Shown here: in pieces, positions 54,738-63,642 of the stretch | Position numbering within the stretch: position 1 is the stretch's first letter | How the letters are laid out: each line of letters opens with the position of its first letter | Source of the DNA: Jeongeupia chitinilytica | GTDB taxonomy: Bacteria; Pseudomonadota; Gammaproteobacteria; Burkholderiales; Chitinibacteraceae | Direction of reading: 5' to 3' | Assembly (NCBI RefSeq): GCF_014652315.1 | Contig: NZ_BMYO01000001.1 | Location: 372,001 to 436,000 of the forward strand | DNA length: 64,000 bases | Notes under the pieces: model-generated | Told to the model about the DNA's origin: nothing | Seen by the model: only the letters and a program-made list of their open reading frames with translations | Databases searched by the model: none | Translations under genes and position numbers: made by a program

Positions 54738-55997
54738 TCAGTCCTTGAAAGGCACCAGCCGCTTCGTCACGTTGTCAAAGCGCCAGTCCGGTAGCGCCGG
54801 CATGCCGTCGACGAAGGGCGGGAAGGCCTCGCCGCGGATCAGCGGCGCGAAGTACTCGCGGCCGGCCTCGGTCAGCCGGTAGCCCTCGGCATCGAGATAA
54901 TCGCGCGGCAGCGTTTTCTCCCTGTTGGCGACGTCGGCCAGCGGTACCGCGGCGATGTGCCAGCGGTACGGCGTGGCCTGATCGCGGACGATGGCGGCCA
55001 TCACGCTCCTTTTGCCTTCGAGCGCGAAGCCGACGGCAGCCTGGCCGACGGCGATCGCCTGTTCCAGGTCGGTGGCGGAGGCGATGTGGCGCGATGCACG
55101 CTGAAGATAGTCGGGCACGGCCCAGTGCACCTTGGCACCCAGTTTCGCCTTGACCAGATTGGCGAGCACCGGTGCGACGCCGCCGAGCTGGGCGTGGCCG
55201 AAGGCGTCGGTGGCGCCGCTTTCGGCGAGGAAACGGCCTTCGCCATCGCGGATGCCTTCCGACGCGACGACCACGCAATAGCCGACGCGCTCGACGGTCT
55301 GCGATACCGCAGCGATGAAGCGCGCCTCGTCGAAGGCGATCTCCGGCACCAGGATCAGGTGCGGCGGGGTATCGGCGTTGGCGGCAGCAAGGCCGGCTGC
55401 GGCGGCGGTCCAGCCGGCGTGGCGGCCCATCACCTCCATGATGAAGACCTTGGTCGATGTCGGCGCCATCGACGCGATGTCGAGACCGGCTTCGCGCACC
55501 GAGGTGGCGATGTATTTGGCGACCGAGCCGAAGCCCGGCGAACAGTCGGTCAGCGGCAGGTCGTTGTCGATGGTTTTCGGCACGTGCACGGCGGTCAGGT
55601 CGAGCCCGCGCGAGCGCGCCAGTTCGGCGACCTTGAGGCAGGTGTCGGCCGAGTCGCCGCCGCCGTTGTAGAAGAAGTAGCCGATGTCGTGCGCCTCGAA
55701 CAGCGCGACCAGCCGGTCGAATTCGGCGTCCTTTTTCAGCTTGTGCCGGCAGGAGCCGAAGGCGCCGGCCGGCGTGGTTTTCAGCGACGCCAGTTGTGCA
55801 TCGGTGAGCGTTGCCGCGTCGATCAATGCCTCGTTCAGTGCGCCGAGAATGCCGTTGCGGGCGAGGAACAGCGAGCCGATCCGCTCCGGATGCTGGCGCA
55901 CGGCATCAATCACGCCCCAGGCCGAGGCGTTGATGACCGGGGTGACACCGCCGGACTGGGCGTACAGCGCGTTGCGCGGGCGCGTGGAAGTGGACAT
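54738..55997 (-). CDS. 6-phosphofructokinase, probably pyrophosphate-dependent
   Basis: A 419-residue PFK-family enzyme phosphorylating fructose-6-phosphate. The donor-site loop reads NGGGDSADT (112-118), with Asp115 where ATP-dependent enzymes have Gly, and the next motif PKTIDND has Lys141 where ATP enzymes have Gly. Both changes mark PPi-dependent PFKs, which work reversibly. The MGRHAGW substrate motif is intact. Length fits the PPi clade that retains ~400 residues. The CGGAG box places the start at 55997. It is downstream of the FruR-type gene on the same strand (11 bases apart), linking it to the fructose regulon. Confidence 0.88.
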   Translation of the reverse strand: MSTSTRPRNALYAQSGGVTPVINASAWGVIDAVRQHPERIGSLFLARNGILGALNEALIDAATLTDAQLASLKTTPAGAFGSCRHKLKKDAEFDRLVALFEAHDIGYFFYNGGGDSADTCLKVAELARSRGLDLTAVHVPKTIDNDLPLTDCSPGFGSVAKYIATSVREAGLDIASMAPTSTKVFIMEVMGRHAGWTAAAAGLAAANADTPPHLILVPEIAFDEARFIAAVSQTVERVGYCVVVASEGIRDGEGRFLAESGATDAFGHAQLGGVAPVLANLVKAKLGAKVHWAVPDYLQRASRHIASATDLEQAIAVGQAAVGFALEGKRSVMAAIVRDQATPYRWHIAAVPLADVANREKTLPRDYLDAEGYRLTEAGREYFAPLIRGEAFPPFVDGMPALPDWRFDNVTKRLVPFKD

Positions 55998-56008
55998 GGC
56001 AATCTCCG

Positions 56009-56995
56009 TCAGGCGGTGCGGGGTCGGGTCGAATCGCGCACGATCAGTTCGCCCGACAGGGCGACGACGCGGCGCGACAGCGCGGGTTCGTGGATCCGGT
56101 TCATCAGCATGCGCATCGCGGTGTCGCCGATGTCGTAGGTCGGCTGGCCGATCACGGTCAGCGCCGGTTCGACCAGCTCGGTCCATGCCTCGTTGTCGAT
56201 GCCGGCGAGCGCGATGTCGTCGGGAATGCGCAGTCCGCGCTGGCGGATGGCGCGCATCGCGCCGAGCAGGGTCAGGCCGTTGCTGGCGATCAGCGCCTCG
56301 GGCGCGTCACCGGCATCGAGCCAGTCGCCGACCAGCTGCTGCGCGGCGTCCATCGTCGGCACCAGCCGGCGCGCGTCGGGCGTCAGGCCGTGGCGGTGCA
56401 TGGCCGATACATAAGCATCGTGCCGCGCCTGGCCGGTGGCGCTGGTATTGCCGAACAGCCCGCCGATGCGGCGGTAGCCGTTGGCGACGAGATGGTCGAC
56501 CAGCTTGTCGAGCGCCTCGTGATTGTTCAGTGCGACGCAGTCGGCATCGCCGAGCGCCCGGTCGATGGTGATCAGCGGGAAGTCGAACGTCGTGCCGGCG
56601 ATGGCGGCACCGGCCGACAGTGTCGGCGAGAAGATCACGCCGCCGACCTGTTCTTCCTGCATCAGCCGCAGATACATCGCTTCCTTGGCCGGGTCCTCGT
56701 CGCTGTTGCACAGCAGTACGCGGATGCCTTCGCGGTAGGCGGCATCCTCGATCGCGCGGCTGACCGCGGTGAAAAAGGGATTGCGGATGTCGGCAACGAT
56801 CAGCCCGATCGTCTGCGACTGCTTCGAGCGCAGCCGTCGTGCCTGCAGATTGGGCCGGTAGCCGAGCGCCTCGGCGGCGGCCAGCACTTTCTGCCGGGTC
56901 TGTTCGTTGACGAGGCCGTTGTCGGTCAGCGCCCGCGACACCGTCGCCAGCGACAGCCCTGATGCAGCGGCAACGTCCTTGATGCTGGGTTTCAT
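56009..56995 (-). CDS. fruR: LacI-family fructose regulator FruR/Cra type
   Basis: A 328-residue repressor. The N-terminal helix-turn-helix SIKDVAAASGLSLATVSRAL plus hinge helix (NLQARRLRSKQSQTIGL) precede a periplasmic-binding-protein-like sugar domain. An in-frame ATG two codons upstream (57001) is an alternative start. It is divergent from the fru PTS operon, and perfect GAAAACGTTTTC palindromes lie in front of both transcription units (57018-57029 and 57237-57248), the pattern expected of an autoregulated FruR that is released by fructose-1-phosphate (inference from Pseudomonas FruR). Confidence 0.88.
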   Translation of the reverse strand: MKPSIKDVAAASGLSLATVSRALTDNGLVNEQTRQKVLAAAEALGYRPNLQARRLRSKQSQTIGLIVADIRNPFFTAVSRAIEDAAYREGIRVLLCNSDEDPAKEAMYLRLMQEEQVGGVIFSPTLSAGAAIAGTTFDFPLITIDRALGDADCVALNNHEALDKLVDHLVANGYRRIGGLFGNTSATGQARHDAYVSAMHRHGLTPDARRLVPTMDAAQQLVGDWLDAGDAPEALIASNGLTLLGAMRAIRQRGLRIPDDIALAGIDNEAWTELVEPALTVIGQPTYDIGDTAMRMLMNRIHEPALSRRVVALSGELIVRDSTRPRTA

Positions 56996-57017
56996 GACCA
57001 TGGATCGATAAAAACCT

Positions 57018-57029
57018 GAAAACGTTTTC
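57018..57029. promoter_or_regulatory. fruR: LacI-type operator in front of fruR
   Basis: Perfect 12-base palindrome GAAAACGTTTTC, 22 bases upstream of the fruR start. Its centre matches the AACGTT core typical of LacI-family sites. Confidence 0.8.
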
Positions 57030-57222
57030 TGCAAATCTATCAGCGTCACCCCGGCTTGGCTAGCGCCGTACGGCTGGATCTTGTCGGTTTCCGGCGTGAG
57101 ACAACGCCTTTTGTCGGCTGTGTACACCATTGGTGCGCGCCAAATTGGCGTATTTGCTCGCTTTCAGCCGTAGGTGCACCACGATGAAGGATGCTCTTGG
57201 TGCGTCCGGGGTGTAACCCGTA

Positions 57223-57252
57223 TTGACGCGACTACTGAAAACGTTTTCAAAT
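57223..57252 (+). promoter_or_regulatory. Candidate fru operon promoter overlapping an operator
   Basis: TTGACG (57223-57228) and TCAAAT (57247-57252) are 18 bases apart, about 30 bases before the start codon. The operator at 57236-57249 lies between them, which would block polymerase binding when FruR is bound. Confidence 0.5.
57236..57249. promoter_or_regulatory. LacI-type operator in front of the fru PTS operon
   Basis: Perfect 14-base palindrome TGAAAACGTTTTCA, sharing its central 12 bases with the copy in front of fruR. Confidence 0.82.
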
Positions 57253-57281
57253 TATTGCGTCATCCGACAGGAGTCTCCGAC

Positions 57282-59399
57282 ATGGCTTTACTGCTCACCC
57301 CGGCGCTGGTGCGACTGAACGCCGGCCCGGCCGACAAGAAGGCGGCAATCGCCGACGTGGCTGCGCTGCTGGCCGAGGCGGGGTTCATCGATCCGGCCTA
57401 CGGCGACAGCATGCTGGCGCGCGAGGACCAGGCGAACACCTATCTGAGCCACGGCGTGGCGATTCCGCACGGCATCCCGAAAGACCGCCATCTGGTGAAG
57501 AAAACCGGGATTGCCGTCCTGCAGGTGCCGGCCGGCGTGACGTGGCTGGGCGAGGAGAAGGCACGCTTCATCGTCGGCATTGCCGCGCAGAACGACGAAC
57601 ACATTGCCGTGCTGCGCCGGCTGACCCGGCTGCTGGGCGACGAAGCACGGCTGGAGAGACTGTTCGTGACCGGCGACGTGAACGAGATCGTCGCCGCGCT
57701 GGCCGACGAGGCGCCGGCCGCGGCGGCACCGGCCGGCGGCGGGGTGGATTTTTCGGTCAAGGCCGAAATCGTGCTCGACTACCCGAGCGGCCTGCATGCC
57801 CGGCCGGCCAGCGGCTGGGTCGGTACGGCCAAGCGCTTCAACGCGCAACTGCGCATCCGCCACGGCAACGAGATCGCCAACGCCAAGAGCATGGTGTCGC
57901 TGCTGCAGCTCGGTGCCGAGTACGGCGCACGGCTGACGGTGTCGGCCGAAGGTGACGACGCCAGCGACGCGATCGCCGCGCTGTGCGCCACGATTGCCGA
58001 GCTGAGCCACGCCGAGAAGGCCAACGCACCGGCCGGATTCAGGCCGGCCGCCGGCGCGCCGCCGGTCGCGGCGCTCCCTGCGAACAGGCGAACCGGGCCG
58101 GGCCCGGATGATCCGGTTGCGGCCGGCAGGGCGCTGGAGCTGGCCTTGCGCCGGGTCGAGCGCCACCTGGCGCGTGATGCCGCCAGCCCGCTGACCGATG
58201 CCGTGACGCGGGAAGTGTTCGCGCGCCGGCAGGTTTACCTTGGCCATCTGCCGCTGCTGCAGCGGGCGTCGGCACGACTGCTGTCCGGTCAGCATGTCGT
58301 CGATGCATGGCGCGATGCCGTCGGCGAGACCGTGCAGGATGTCGCGGCAAATGCGCGGAGCGATCTGCAGGCGCTGGGCGAACAGGTATTGCTGGCGCTG
58401 AAGCAGAAGCCGGTGGTGACCGTCACGTGCAATCCGGCCATCGATCTGACCGTGACGCTGCCGGCCCTGCGGACCGGTGAGGTCAATCTGGCCGCCGACG
58501 CCGGCCGGAATGCCGGCGGCAAGGGCATCAACGTCGCAGCCTGCCTCGCCGATTACGGTCTTGCGGTGACGGTGACCGGCTTGCTCGGTCGCGACAACGC
58601 GGCGGTGTTCGAGCGCTTTTTCGACGACCGCGGCCTCGACAACCGCATGGTCGGCGTCGACGGCGAAACGCGGATCAACATCAAGCTGGTCGACGAACAG
58701 CGCCGGCAGACGACCGACCTGAACCTGCCGTCGTTCACGGTCGACGCCGACGCGCAGCAGGCGCTCGAGCGCGAACTCGACACGCTGGCCGGCAACGCGG
58801 CGTGGGTGGTGCTGTCGGGCAGCCTGCCGATCGGCGTGCCGGCCGGCTTCTACCGTTTCATCACCGCGCTGATGCATGCGCAGGGCGTGAAGGTGGCGCT
58901 CGATACCAGCGGCGAGGCGCTGCGCGCCAGCCTGTCGGGCACCGCGTCGGCTGCGCTGCCGGACCTCGTCAAACCGAACCGCCGCGAACTCGAGCAATGG
59001 GCCGGCCGTGCCTTGCCGACGCTCGCCGACGTCGTTGCCGCCGCGCAAGAACTGCAGCAGCGCGGCATTGCGCAGGTCGTGGTGTCGCTCGGCGAGGAGG
59101 GGGCGCTGCTGGTCGAGGCCGATCTGGCCCGGCTGGCCCTGGCGCCGGCACTGGCCACCGGCAGCACCGTCGGTGCCGGTGATGCGCTGGTCGCGGGGCT
59201 GATCGCTGCACAACTCGAAGGCCGTTGCGGGGACGATGCGCTGCGCCGCGCGGTGGCCTGCGCCAGCGCCAAGCTCGCCGTCGTCGGCCCGGCGCTGCCG
59301 GCGCAGGCCGACATCGACGCAATGGCCGCGCGGGTCGAGATCCGCCGCATCGACCTGCCGTCCAGTCACGTGGCGCCCGTCCACGCTACCGAGGAATAA
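57282..59399 (+). CDS. Fusion protein: EIIA-Fru, HPr, Enzyme I fragment and 1-phosphofructokinase
   Basis: A 705-residue cytoplasmic protein. Residues 1-145 are a fructose EIIA with the phosphorylated His63 (AIPHG). Residues ~156-245 are an HPr/FPr domain with His172 in SGLHARPAS. Residues ~272-374 match only the first part of Enzyme I, the helical HPr-docking region. The phospho-His swivel domain and PEP-binding barrel are absent. From ~376 a complete PfkB-type FruK follows: TCNPAIDLTVTL, NAGGKGINVA and the catalytic GSTVGAGDAL. In related genomes fruB (EIIA-HPr-EI) and fruK are separate. Phosphate must come from Enzyme I encoded elsewhere. AGGAG at 57269 supports the start; fruA follows 3 bases later. 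Confidence 0.85.
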   Translation: MALLLTPALVRLNAGPADKKAAIADVAALLAEAGFIDPAYGDSMLAREDQANTYLSHGVAIPHGIPKDRHLVKKTGIAVLQVPAGVTWLGEEKARFIVGIAAQNDEHIAVLRRLTRLLGDEARLERLFVTGDVNEIVAALADEAPAAAAPAGGGVDFSVKAEIVLDYPSGLHARPASGWVGTAKRFNAQLRIRHGNEIANAKSMVSLLQLGAEYGARLTVSAEGDDASDAIAALCATIAELSHAEKANAPAGFRPAAGAPPVAALPANRRTGPGPDDPVAAGRALELALRRVERHLARDAASPLTDAVTREVFARRQVYLGHLPLLQRASARLLSGQHVVDAWRDAVGETVQDVAANARSDLQALGEQVLLALKQKPVVTVTCNPAIDLTVTLPALRTGEVNLAADAGRNAGGKGINVAACLADYGLAVTVTGLLGRDNAAVFERFFDDRGLDNRMVGVDGETRINIKLVDEQRRQTTDLNLPSFTVDADAQQALERELDTLAGNAAWVVLSGSLPIGVPAGFYRFITALMHAQGVKVALDTSGEALRASLSGTASAALPDLVKPNRRELEQWAGRALPTLADVVAAAQELQQRGIAQVVVSLGEEGALLVEADLARLALAPALATGSTVGAGDALVAGLIAAQLEGRCGDDALRRAVACASAKLAVVGPALPAQADIDAMAARVEIRRIDLPSSHVAPVHATEE

Positions 59400-59402
59400 A
59401 CC

Positions 59403-61166
59403 ATGTCCCCATTGTCCCCCTCCCTGGTTGCCGTGGTGGCCAGCCGTGACGGCCTGACCCGGCCGCTGATGGCCGCCGAGGCGCTGTCGCGCGCCGCCGA
59501 CACGCTGGCATTCGCACTGAACATCGAAGTCCGCACCCGGCTGGGCGTGCAGCAGGCGCTCAGCGGCGACGCACTGCGCGGTGCCCACGGCGTGATCGTT
59601 GCCGCCGATGACGACGTCGATTTGACGCCGTACCAGGGCAAGCAGATCTACAGGCTGGGCCTCGACGAGGCGATCACCGGTGCCGCCACCGCGCTGGCGC
59701 GGATCGTTTCGGCCGCGGCAGCCGTCGGCACGCCCGACGCCGCAGCGGTTGCCGCATCCAAGGCGTTGAAAATCGTCGCGATCACCTCGTGCCCGACCGG
59801 CATCGCGCATACCTTCATGGCCGCGGAAGGCTTGCAGGCTGCCGCCGCCAAACTCGGCCATGTCATCCATGTCGAAACGCAGGGCTCGGTCGGTGCGCAA
59901 AGCCCGATGAGCGCGCAGCAGATTCGGGATGCCGATCTGGTGATCATCGCCGCCGACGCGCAGGTCGATCTGGGCCGTTTCGGCGGCAAGCGCGTGTACG
60001 AAACCGGCACCAAGGGCGCGATCAACAACGGTGTGAAGCTGATCGAGGATGCGATCGCCGGTGCAACGGTGCAGGGGGCGGTGACGGCAAAGCAGGGGCT
60101 GGCCGACGAAGCGGCCGAGGCCAAGAAGGCGCGCAACAATTTCAGCGGACCGTACAAGCACCTGATGACCGGCGTGTCGTTCATGCTGCCCTTCGTCGTT
60201 GCCGGTGGCCTGCTGATCGCGGTGGCGTTCGCACTCGGCGGCATCTACGCCTTCGACGACGCGCACAAGGGCATGCTGGCGTGGACGCTGTTCCAGATCG
60301 GCGCCAAATCGGCGTTCGCGCTGATGGTGCCGGTGCTGTCGGGCTACATCGCCTACTCGATCGCCGACCGGCCGGGCATCACGCCGGGGATGGTCGGCGG
60401 CATGCTGGCGGGTGCGATCGGCGCGGGCTTCCTCGGCGGCATCATCTCGGGCTTTCTGGCCGGCTATACGACGCTGCTACTCAATCGCCACATCAGGCTG
60501 CACCGCAATCTGGAAGGGCTGAAACCGGTACTGATCCTGCCGCTGTTCTCGACGCTGATTGTCGGCCTGCTGATGATGTACGTCGTCGGCGAGCCGGTGG
60601 CCGCGGTCCTGCACGCGATGGAAACGTGGCTCAAGGGCATGCAGGCGGGCAGCGCACTGGCGCTCGGCGCGATCATCGGCGCGATGATGGCGTTCGACAT
60701 GGGCGGGCCGGTCAACAAGGCCGCGTATGCGTTCAGCACCGGGCTGATCGCCAGCCAGATCTACACGCCGATGGCCGCGGCGATGGTCGCAGGGATGACC
60801 CCGCCGCTGGGGATTGCGCTGGCATGCTGGCTGTTCAGGAACCGTTTCACCGCCGAGGACCGCGACGCGGGCAAGGCCGCCGCGGTGCTGGGCATCTCGT
60901 TCATCACCGAGGGCGCGATCCCGTTTGCCGCGCGCGACCCGCTGCGGGTGATTCCGTCGTGCATGCTCGGCTCGGCCGTCGCCGGGGCAATCTCGCTGTC
61001 GGCCGGTGCCGAACTCAAGGTACCGCACGGTGGCGTGTTCGTGCTGCCGATCCCGAATGCAATCACCCATCTCGGGATGTATCTGGTTGCGTTGCTGGCG
61101 GGTACCGTGGTTACCGCGCTGGCTTTGTGGGTGCTGAAAAAGCCGATCCGGACCGCTGCGACATGA
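59403..61166 (+). CDS. fruA: PTS fructose transporter EIIB'BC
   Basis: A 587-residue membrane permease. Residues 1-110 are a duplicated, non-phosphorylatable EIIB' domain without the active Cys (VASRDGLTRPLMAAEAL). The real EIIB follows with the phospho-Cys in ITSCPTGIAHTFMAAE, and EIIC spans the remaining ~370 residues with eight to nine hydrophobic segments and the substrate-binding DMGGPVNKAAY motif. It imports fructose as fructose-1-phosphate, which the fused FruK next to it converts to fructose-1,6-bisphosphate. Start 3 bases after the fusion gene; a hairpin follows. Confidence 0.96.
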   Translation: MSPLSPSLVAVVASRDGLTRPLMAAEALSRAADTLAFALNIEVRTRLGVQQALSGDALRGAHGVIVAADDDVDLTPYQGKQIYRLGLDEAITGAATALARIVSAAAAVGTPDAAAVAASKALKIVAITSCPTGIAHTFMAAEGLQAAAAKLGHVIHVETQGSVGAQSPMSAQQIRDADLVIIAADAQVDLGRFGGKRVYETGTKGAINNGVKLIEDAIAGATVQGAVTAKQGLADEAAEAKKARNNFSGPYKHLMTGVSFMLPFVVAGGLLIAVAFALGGIYAFDDAHKGMLAWTLFQIGAKSAFALMVPVLSGYIAYSIADRPGITPGMVGGMLAGAIGAGFLGGIISGFLAGYTTLLLNRHIRLHRNLEGLKPVLILPLFSTLIVGLLMMYVVGEPVAAVLHAMETWLKGMQAGSALALGAIIGAMMAFDMGGPVNKAAYAFSTGLIASQIYTPMAAAMVAGMTPPLGIALACWLFRNRFTAEDRDAGKAAAVLGISFITEGAIPFAARDPLRVIPSCMLGSAVAGAISLSAGAELKVPHGGVFVLPIPNAITHLGMYLVALLAGTVVTALALWVLKKPIRTAAT

Positions 61167-61181
61167 CGGCCGCACCATAAA

Positions 61182-61209
61182 GAACGGGGCGCCATGGCGC
61201 CCCGTTCTG
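61182..61209. terminator. Hairpin between fruA and the convergent esterase-like gene
   Basis: AGAACGGGGCGC and GCGCCCCGTTCT form a 12-base-pair stem with a CATG loop. There is no clear T run, but the position between convergent genes suggests a two-way terminator. Confidence 0.7.
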
Positions 61210-61233
61210 ACGTGTGGGCGTAACCGGAAACGC

Positions 61234-62499
61234 TCAGGGAACCGGCGTGGCCGGGACAGGCTGGTCGATGTAGAACAGGCCGTCGAAGGCGTTGAAGATC
61301 GGCCAGTCGACGTCCTGATAGTTGAAAGGACGAGCGGCAATCGACGACATCCAGTCCGGTTTTTTCTTTTGCTGTTTGAAGTCGATGAACGCCATCGGCA
61401 ATCCGGCAACGCGCCATTCCGCTTCGATCAATCCGGCTTTGGGGGGCGGGACATCGAGGACGGTCGTGTTATCCATGTCACGCATTTGGCCGCTGTATCC
61501 GACAAATCCCGCCGAGTAGATCTGTTCCGGCCCGAAATGCTGGACGACAAAGTCGCCCAAAGTCATGCCCCAGAACTTGCCGGCGTGGAAGTTATGCGCC
61601 CAAACGATCAGCTTCTTGCCGGTGTAGAACTTTTCGGCAAGCCAAGCGACGTTCTCTGCCGCCTGCTGGTCACGCGCAGCCCAGTAAGGCACATTGCCGA
61701 TGCTGATCTGCCATTGTTCGCTGGCTGCCGCGCGAATGCTGGCGACTTGCGCGCGCCAGAAGCCGGGCGATTCGAACATCCGGCCGCTGGCGGCGACGCT
61801 GTCGTCGAGTTCGGCGAGGACGGACGGTGTGAGGTCGATCAGTGCCTGCTTGTCCGCATCGCTGGGGGGACCGTTGAAGTTGTCGGCGACGACCGCTTGG
61901 GCAGCACGCACGAAAGCGTTCCATCGAGGGTCGGCAAGTGCTGGCGAGTGACGCAATGCGAGGAAGGCTTGCAGCGACGGCAGCAGATTGTTGACCGATT
62001 CGAGCCCCGCGTGCGGGGTGTCGTAGCTGGTGAGGATCAGCGGGCGTTTGCCGGTACGCTGGCTGTCGACATATTCGAGCACGCCACGGCCTTCTCGGGT
62101 GCGCGAATACATGTAGAAAATGCGGTCCGGTGCCAGCTCTGCCACTTTGCCGCCCGCCTGGGCGTAGTTCCACAGTGCCGTGCCGTCGAACATGCCGCTT
62201 TCGATCAGCAGCACGTCGAAGCCTTTTTTCTTGTGCAGGTACTGGACGATGCGGTTCTTCAGTTCGAACACATTGCCTTCGCCGTGCGACTGCTCGCCGA
62301 TCAGCACGATGCGTGCATCACCGATCGCCTTGCCGAAGGCGCCCAGATCGGCGTAATCCGGATAGTTCGGACTGCTACTGATGATCTGGGTATTGTGGGC
62401 TTCGAGCCATTGGCCTGGTGTCATGTCCGAAGCGCTCCGGGCACCTGCATTCAGGCCAAGTGCCATAAGCACGACATACAACGTCTTGCGGAAATCCAT
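61234..62499 (-). CDS. Erythromycin esterase-family exported protein
   Basis: A 421-residue protein of the Ere/PF05139 family. A signal peptide (TLYVVLMALGLNAGARS) leads it out of the cytoplasm. The catalytic features are present: GEQSHGEG with the Glu and His that activate water, the central SYDTPHAG and WAHNFHAGK with a further catalytic His. True erythromycin esterases are cytoplasmic and act on the macrolide lactone; most family members, like this one, have no proven substrate. Start at 62499 begins the signal peptide. No macrolide resistance context is seen. Confidence 0.82.
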   Translation of the reverse strand: MDFRKTLYVVLMALGLNAGARSASDMTPGQWLEAHNTQIISSSPNYPDYADLGAFGKAIGDARIVLIGEQSHGEGNVFELKNRIVQYLHKKKGFDVLLIESGMFDGTALWNYAQAGGKVAELAPDRIFYMYSRTREGRGVLEYVDSQRTGKRPLILTSYDTPHAGLESVNNLLPSLQAFLALRHSPALADPRWNAFVRAAQAVVADNFNGPPSDADKQALIDLTPSVLAELDDSVAASGRMFESPGFWRAQVASIRAAASEQWQISIGNVPYWAARDQQAAENVAWLAEKFYTGKKLIVWAHNFHAGKFWGMTLGDFVVQHFGPEQIYSAGFVGYSGQMRDMDNTTVLDVPPPKAGLIEAEWRVAGLPMAFIDFKQQKKKPDWMSSIAARPFNYQDVDWPIFNAFDGLFYIDQPVPATPVP

Positions 62500-62639
62500 G
62501 TCCGTATCCTGAGAAAAGGGAGGAGCTTGAATTATCCGTTTGGCATTTTTTTTGGCTGCCGAATTGCTTTGCCTTGCTTGGCTTTTGTGTTTCCAGATTG
62601 ATCGCAGCCCGAACCGAAAGAGGGAAACGGGGGGCAAAT

Positions 62640-63641
62640 TCACGCGTACAGCGTCTTGATGATGTCCTCGATCGGCACGTCCTCGATGACCAGATCGTGA
62701 ATTCCGAAGGCGTCGTCGGCCCAGCGCACGAAGGCCGGCAACGGCTGGCGGCGGACGTCGAGCTCGAGCAACACCCGCGTCTCGCCGATGCGCTCGAGCA
62801 GCGTGACGCCCGGGAGGTCGATCTCGCCAGGCGGTCGGGCCGTCGCCAGCCGGATGCGCTTGGTCTGGCCGACACCGTGCTGCAGCGCCGCCATGTCGCC
62901 GTCGAAGACGACACAGCCGTGGTTGATGACGATGACGCGCCGGGCCAGCTGTTCGATGTCGTCGAGGTCGTGCGTCGTCAGGATGAAGGTCGTGCCGCGC
63001 GCGTTCATTTCCCGGATGAAACCGCGGATCCTTTCCTTGGCGAACACGTCGAGGCCGATGGTCGGTTCGTCGAGGAACACCACCTTGGGCTCGTGCAGCA
63101 TTGCCATGATGAACTCGCACTTCATCCGCTCGCCGAGCGACAGCTGGCGCGTCGGCTTGCGGACCTGATCGCCGACGTCGAGCAGCGTCACCAGCGTCTG
63201 CAGCGTGTGCTCGAAGCGCGCCGGGTCGAGCCGGTAGATCGCCCTGTTCATGTGGAAGGCATCCAGCGGCGGGATGTCCCACATCAGCTGCGATTTCTGG
63301 CCGAACACCGCGCCGATGTGTGCGACGTAACGCTTGCGGTCGTGCCACGGCGTCATGCCGAGCACGGTCGCTTCGCCGTCGCTCGGATACAGCACGCCGG
63401 TGAGCATTTTCAGCGTCGTCGATTTGCCGGCGCCGTTGGGCCCGAGAAAACCGACGATCTCGCCGGCGCCGATCGCGAACGAAATGCCGCGCACCGCATC
63501 GACCTCGCGGGTCTTGCGCCAGAACACGCTCTTCAGCGTTTCGGCAAAGGTCGATCCGCGTTCGAACGTGGTGTAGGTTTTCCGCAGCGTGCGCACGCTG
63601 ATGATCGGTTCGACCGCAACGGTACCGGCCTGTCTGTCCAC
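62640..63641 (-). CDS. ABC-2 type transporter ATPase (COG4586-like)
   Basis: A 333-residue ATPase with Walker A GPNGAGKST, signature LSLGERMK and Walker B VVFLDEPTIGLD, then THDLDDIEQLA and a ~90-residue C-terminal extension typical of this subfamily. It powers an exporter with two ABC-2 permeases; the substrate is unknown. The start is GTG at 63641, one base after the stop of the upstream permease, and a GGGAGG box supports it. Confidence 0.9.
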   Translation of the reverse strand: MDRQAGTVAVEPIISVRTLRKTYTTFERGSTFAETLKSVFWRKTREVDAVRGISFAIGAGEIVGFLGPNGAGKSTTLKMLTGVLYPSDGEATVLGMTPWHDRKRYVAHIGAVFGQKSQLMWDIPPLDAFHMNRAIYRLDPARFEHTLQTLVTLLDVGDQVRKPTRQLSLGERMKCEFIMAMLHEPKVVFLDEPTIGLDVFAKERIRGFIREMNARGTTFILTTHDLDDIEQLARRVIVINHGCVVFDGDMAALQHGVGQTKRIRLATARPPGEIDLPGVTLLERIGETRVLLELDVRRQPLPAFVRWADDAFGIHDLVIEDVPIEDIIKTLYA

Positions 63642-63642
63642 T

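Noticed and set aside
57282..59399. Interpretation as an ordinary fruB gene
   Set aside because: The Enzyme I domain stops after its N-terminal helical part and a complete FruK with its own catalytic motifs follows in the same frame.
57288..60266. Open frame of 992 codons on the minus strand across the fru fusion and fruA
   Set aside because: Antisense shadow of well-supported PTS genes. It has no family resemblance.
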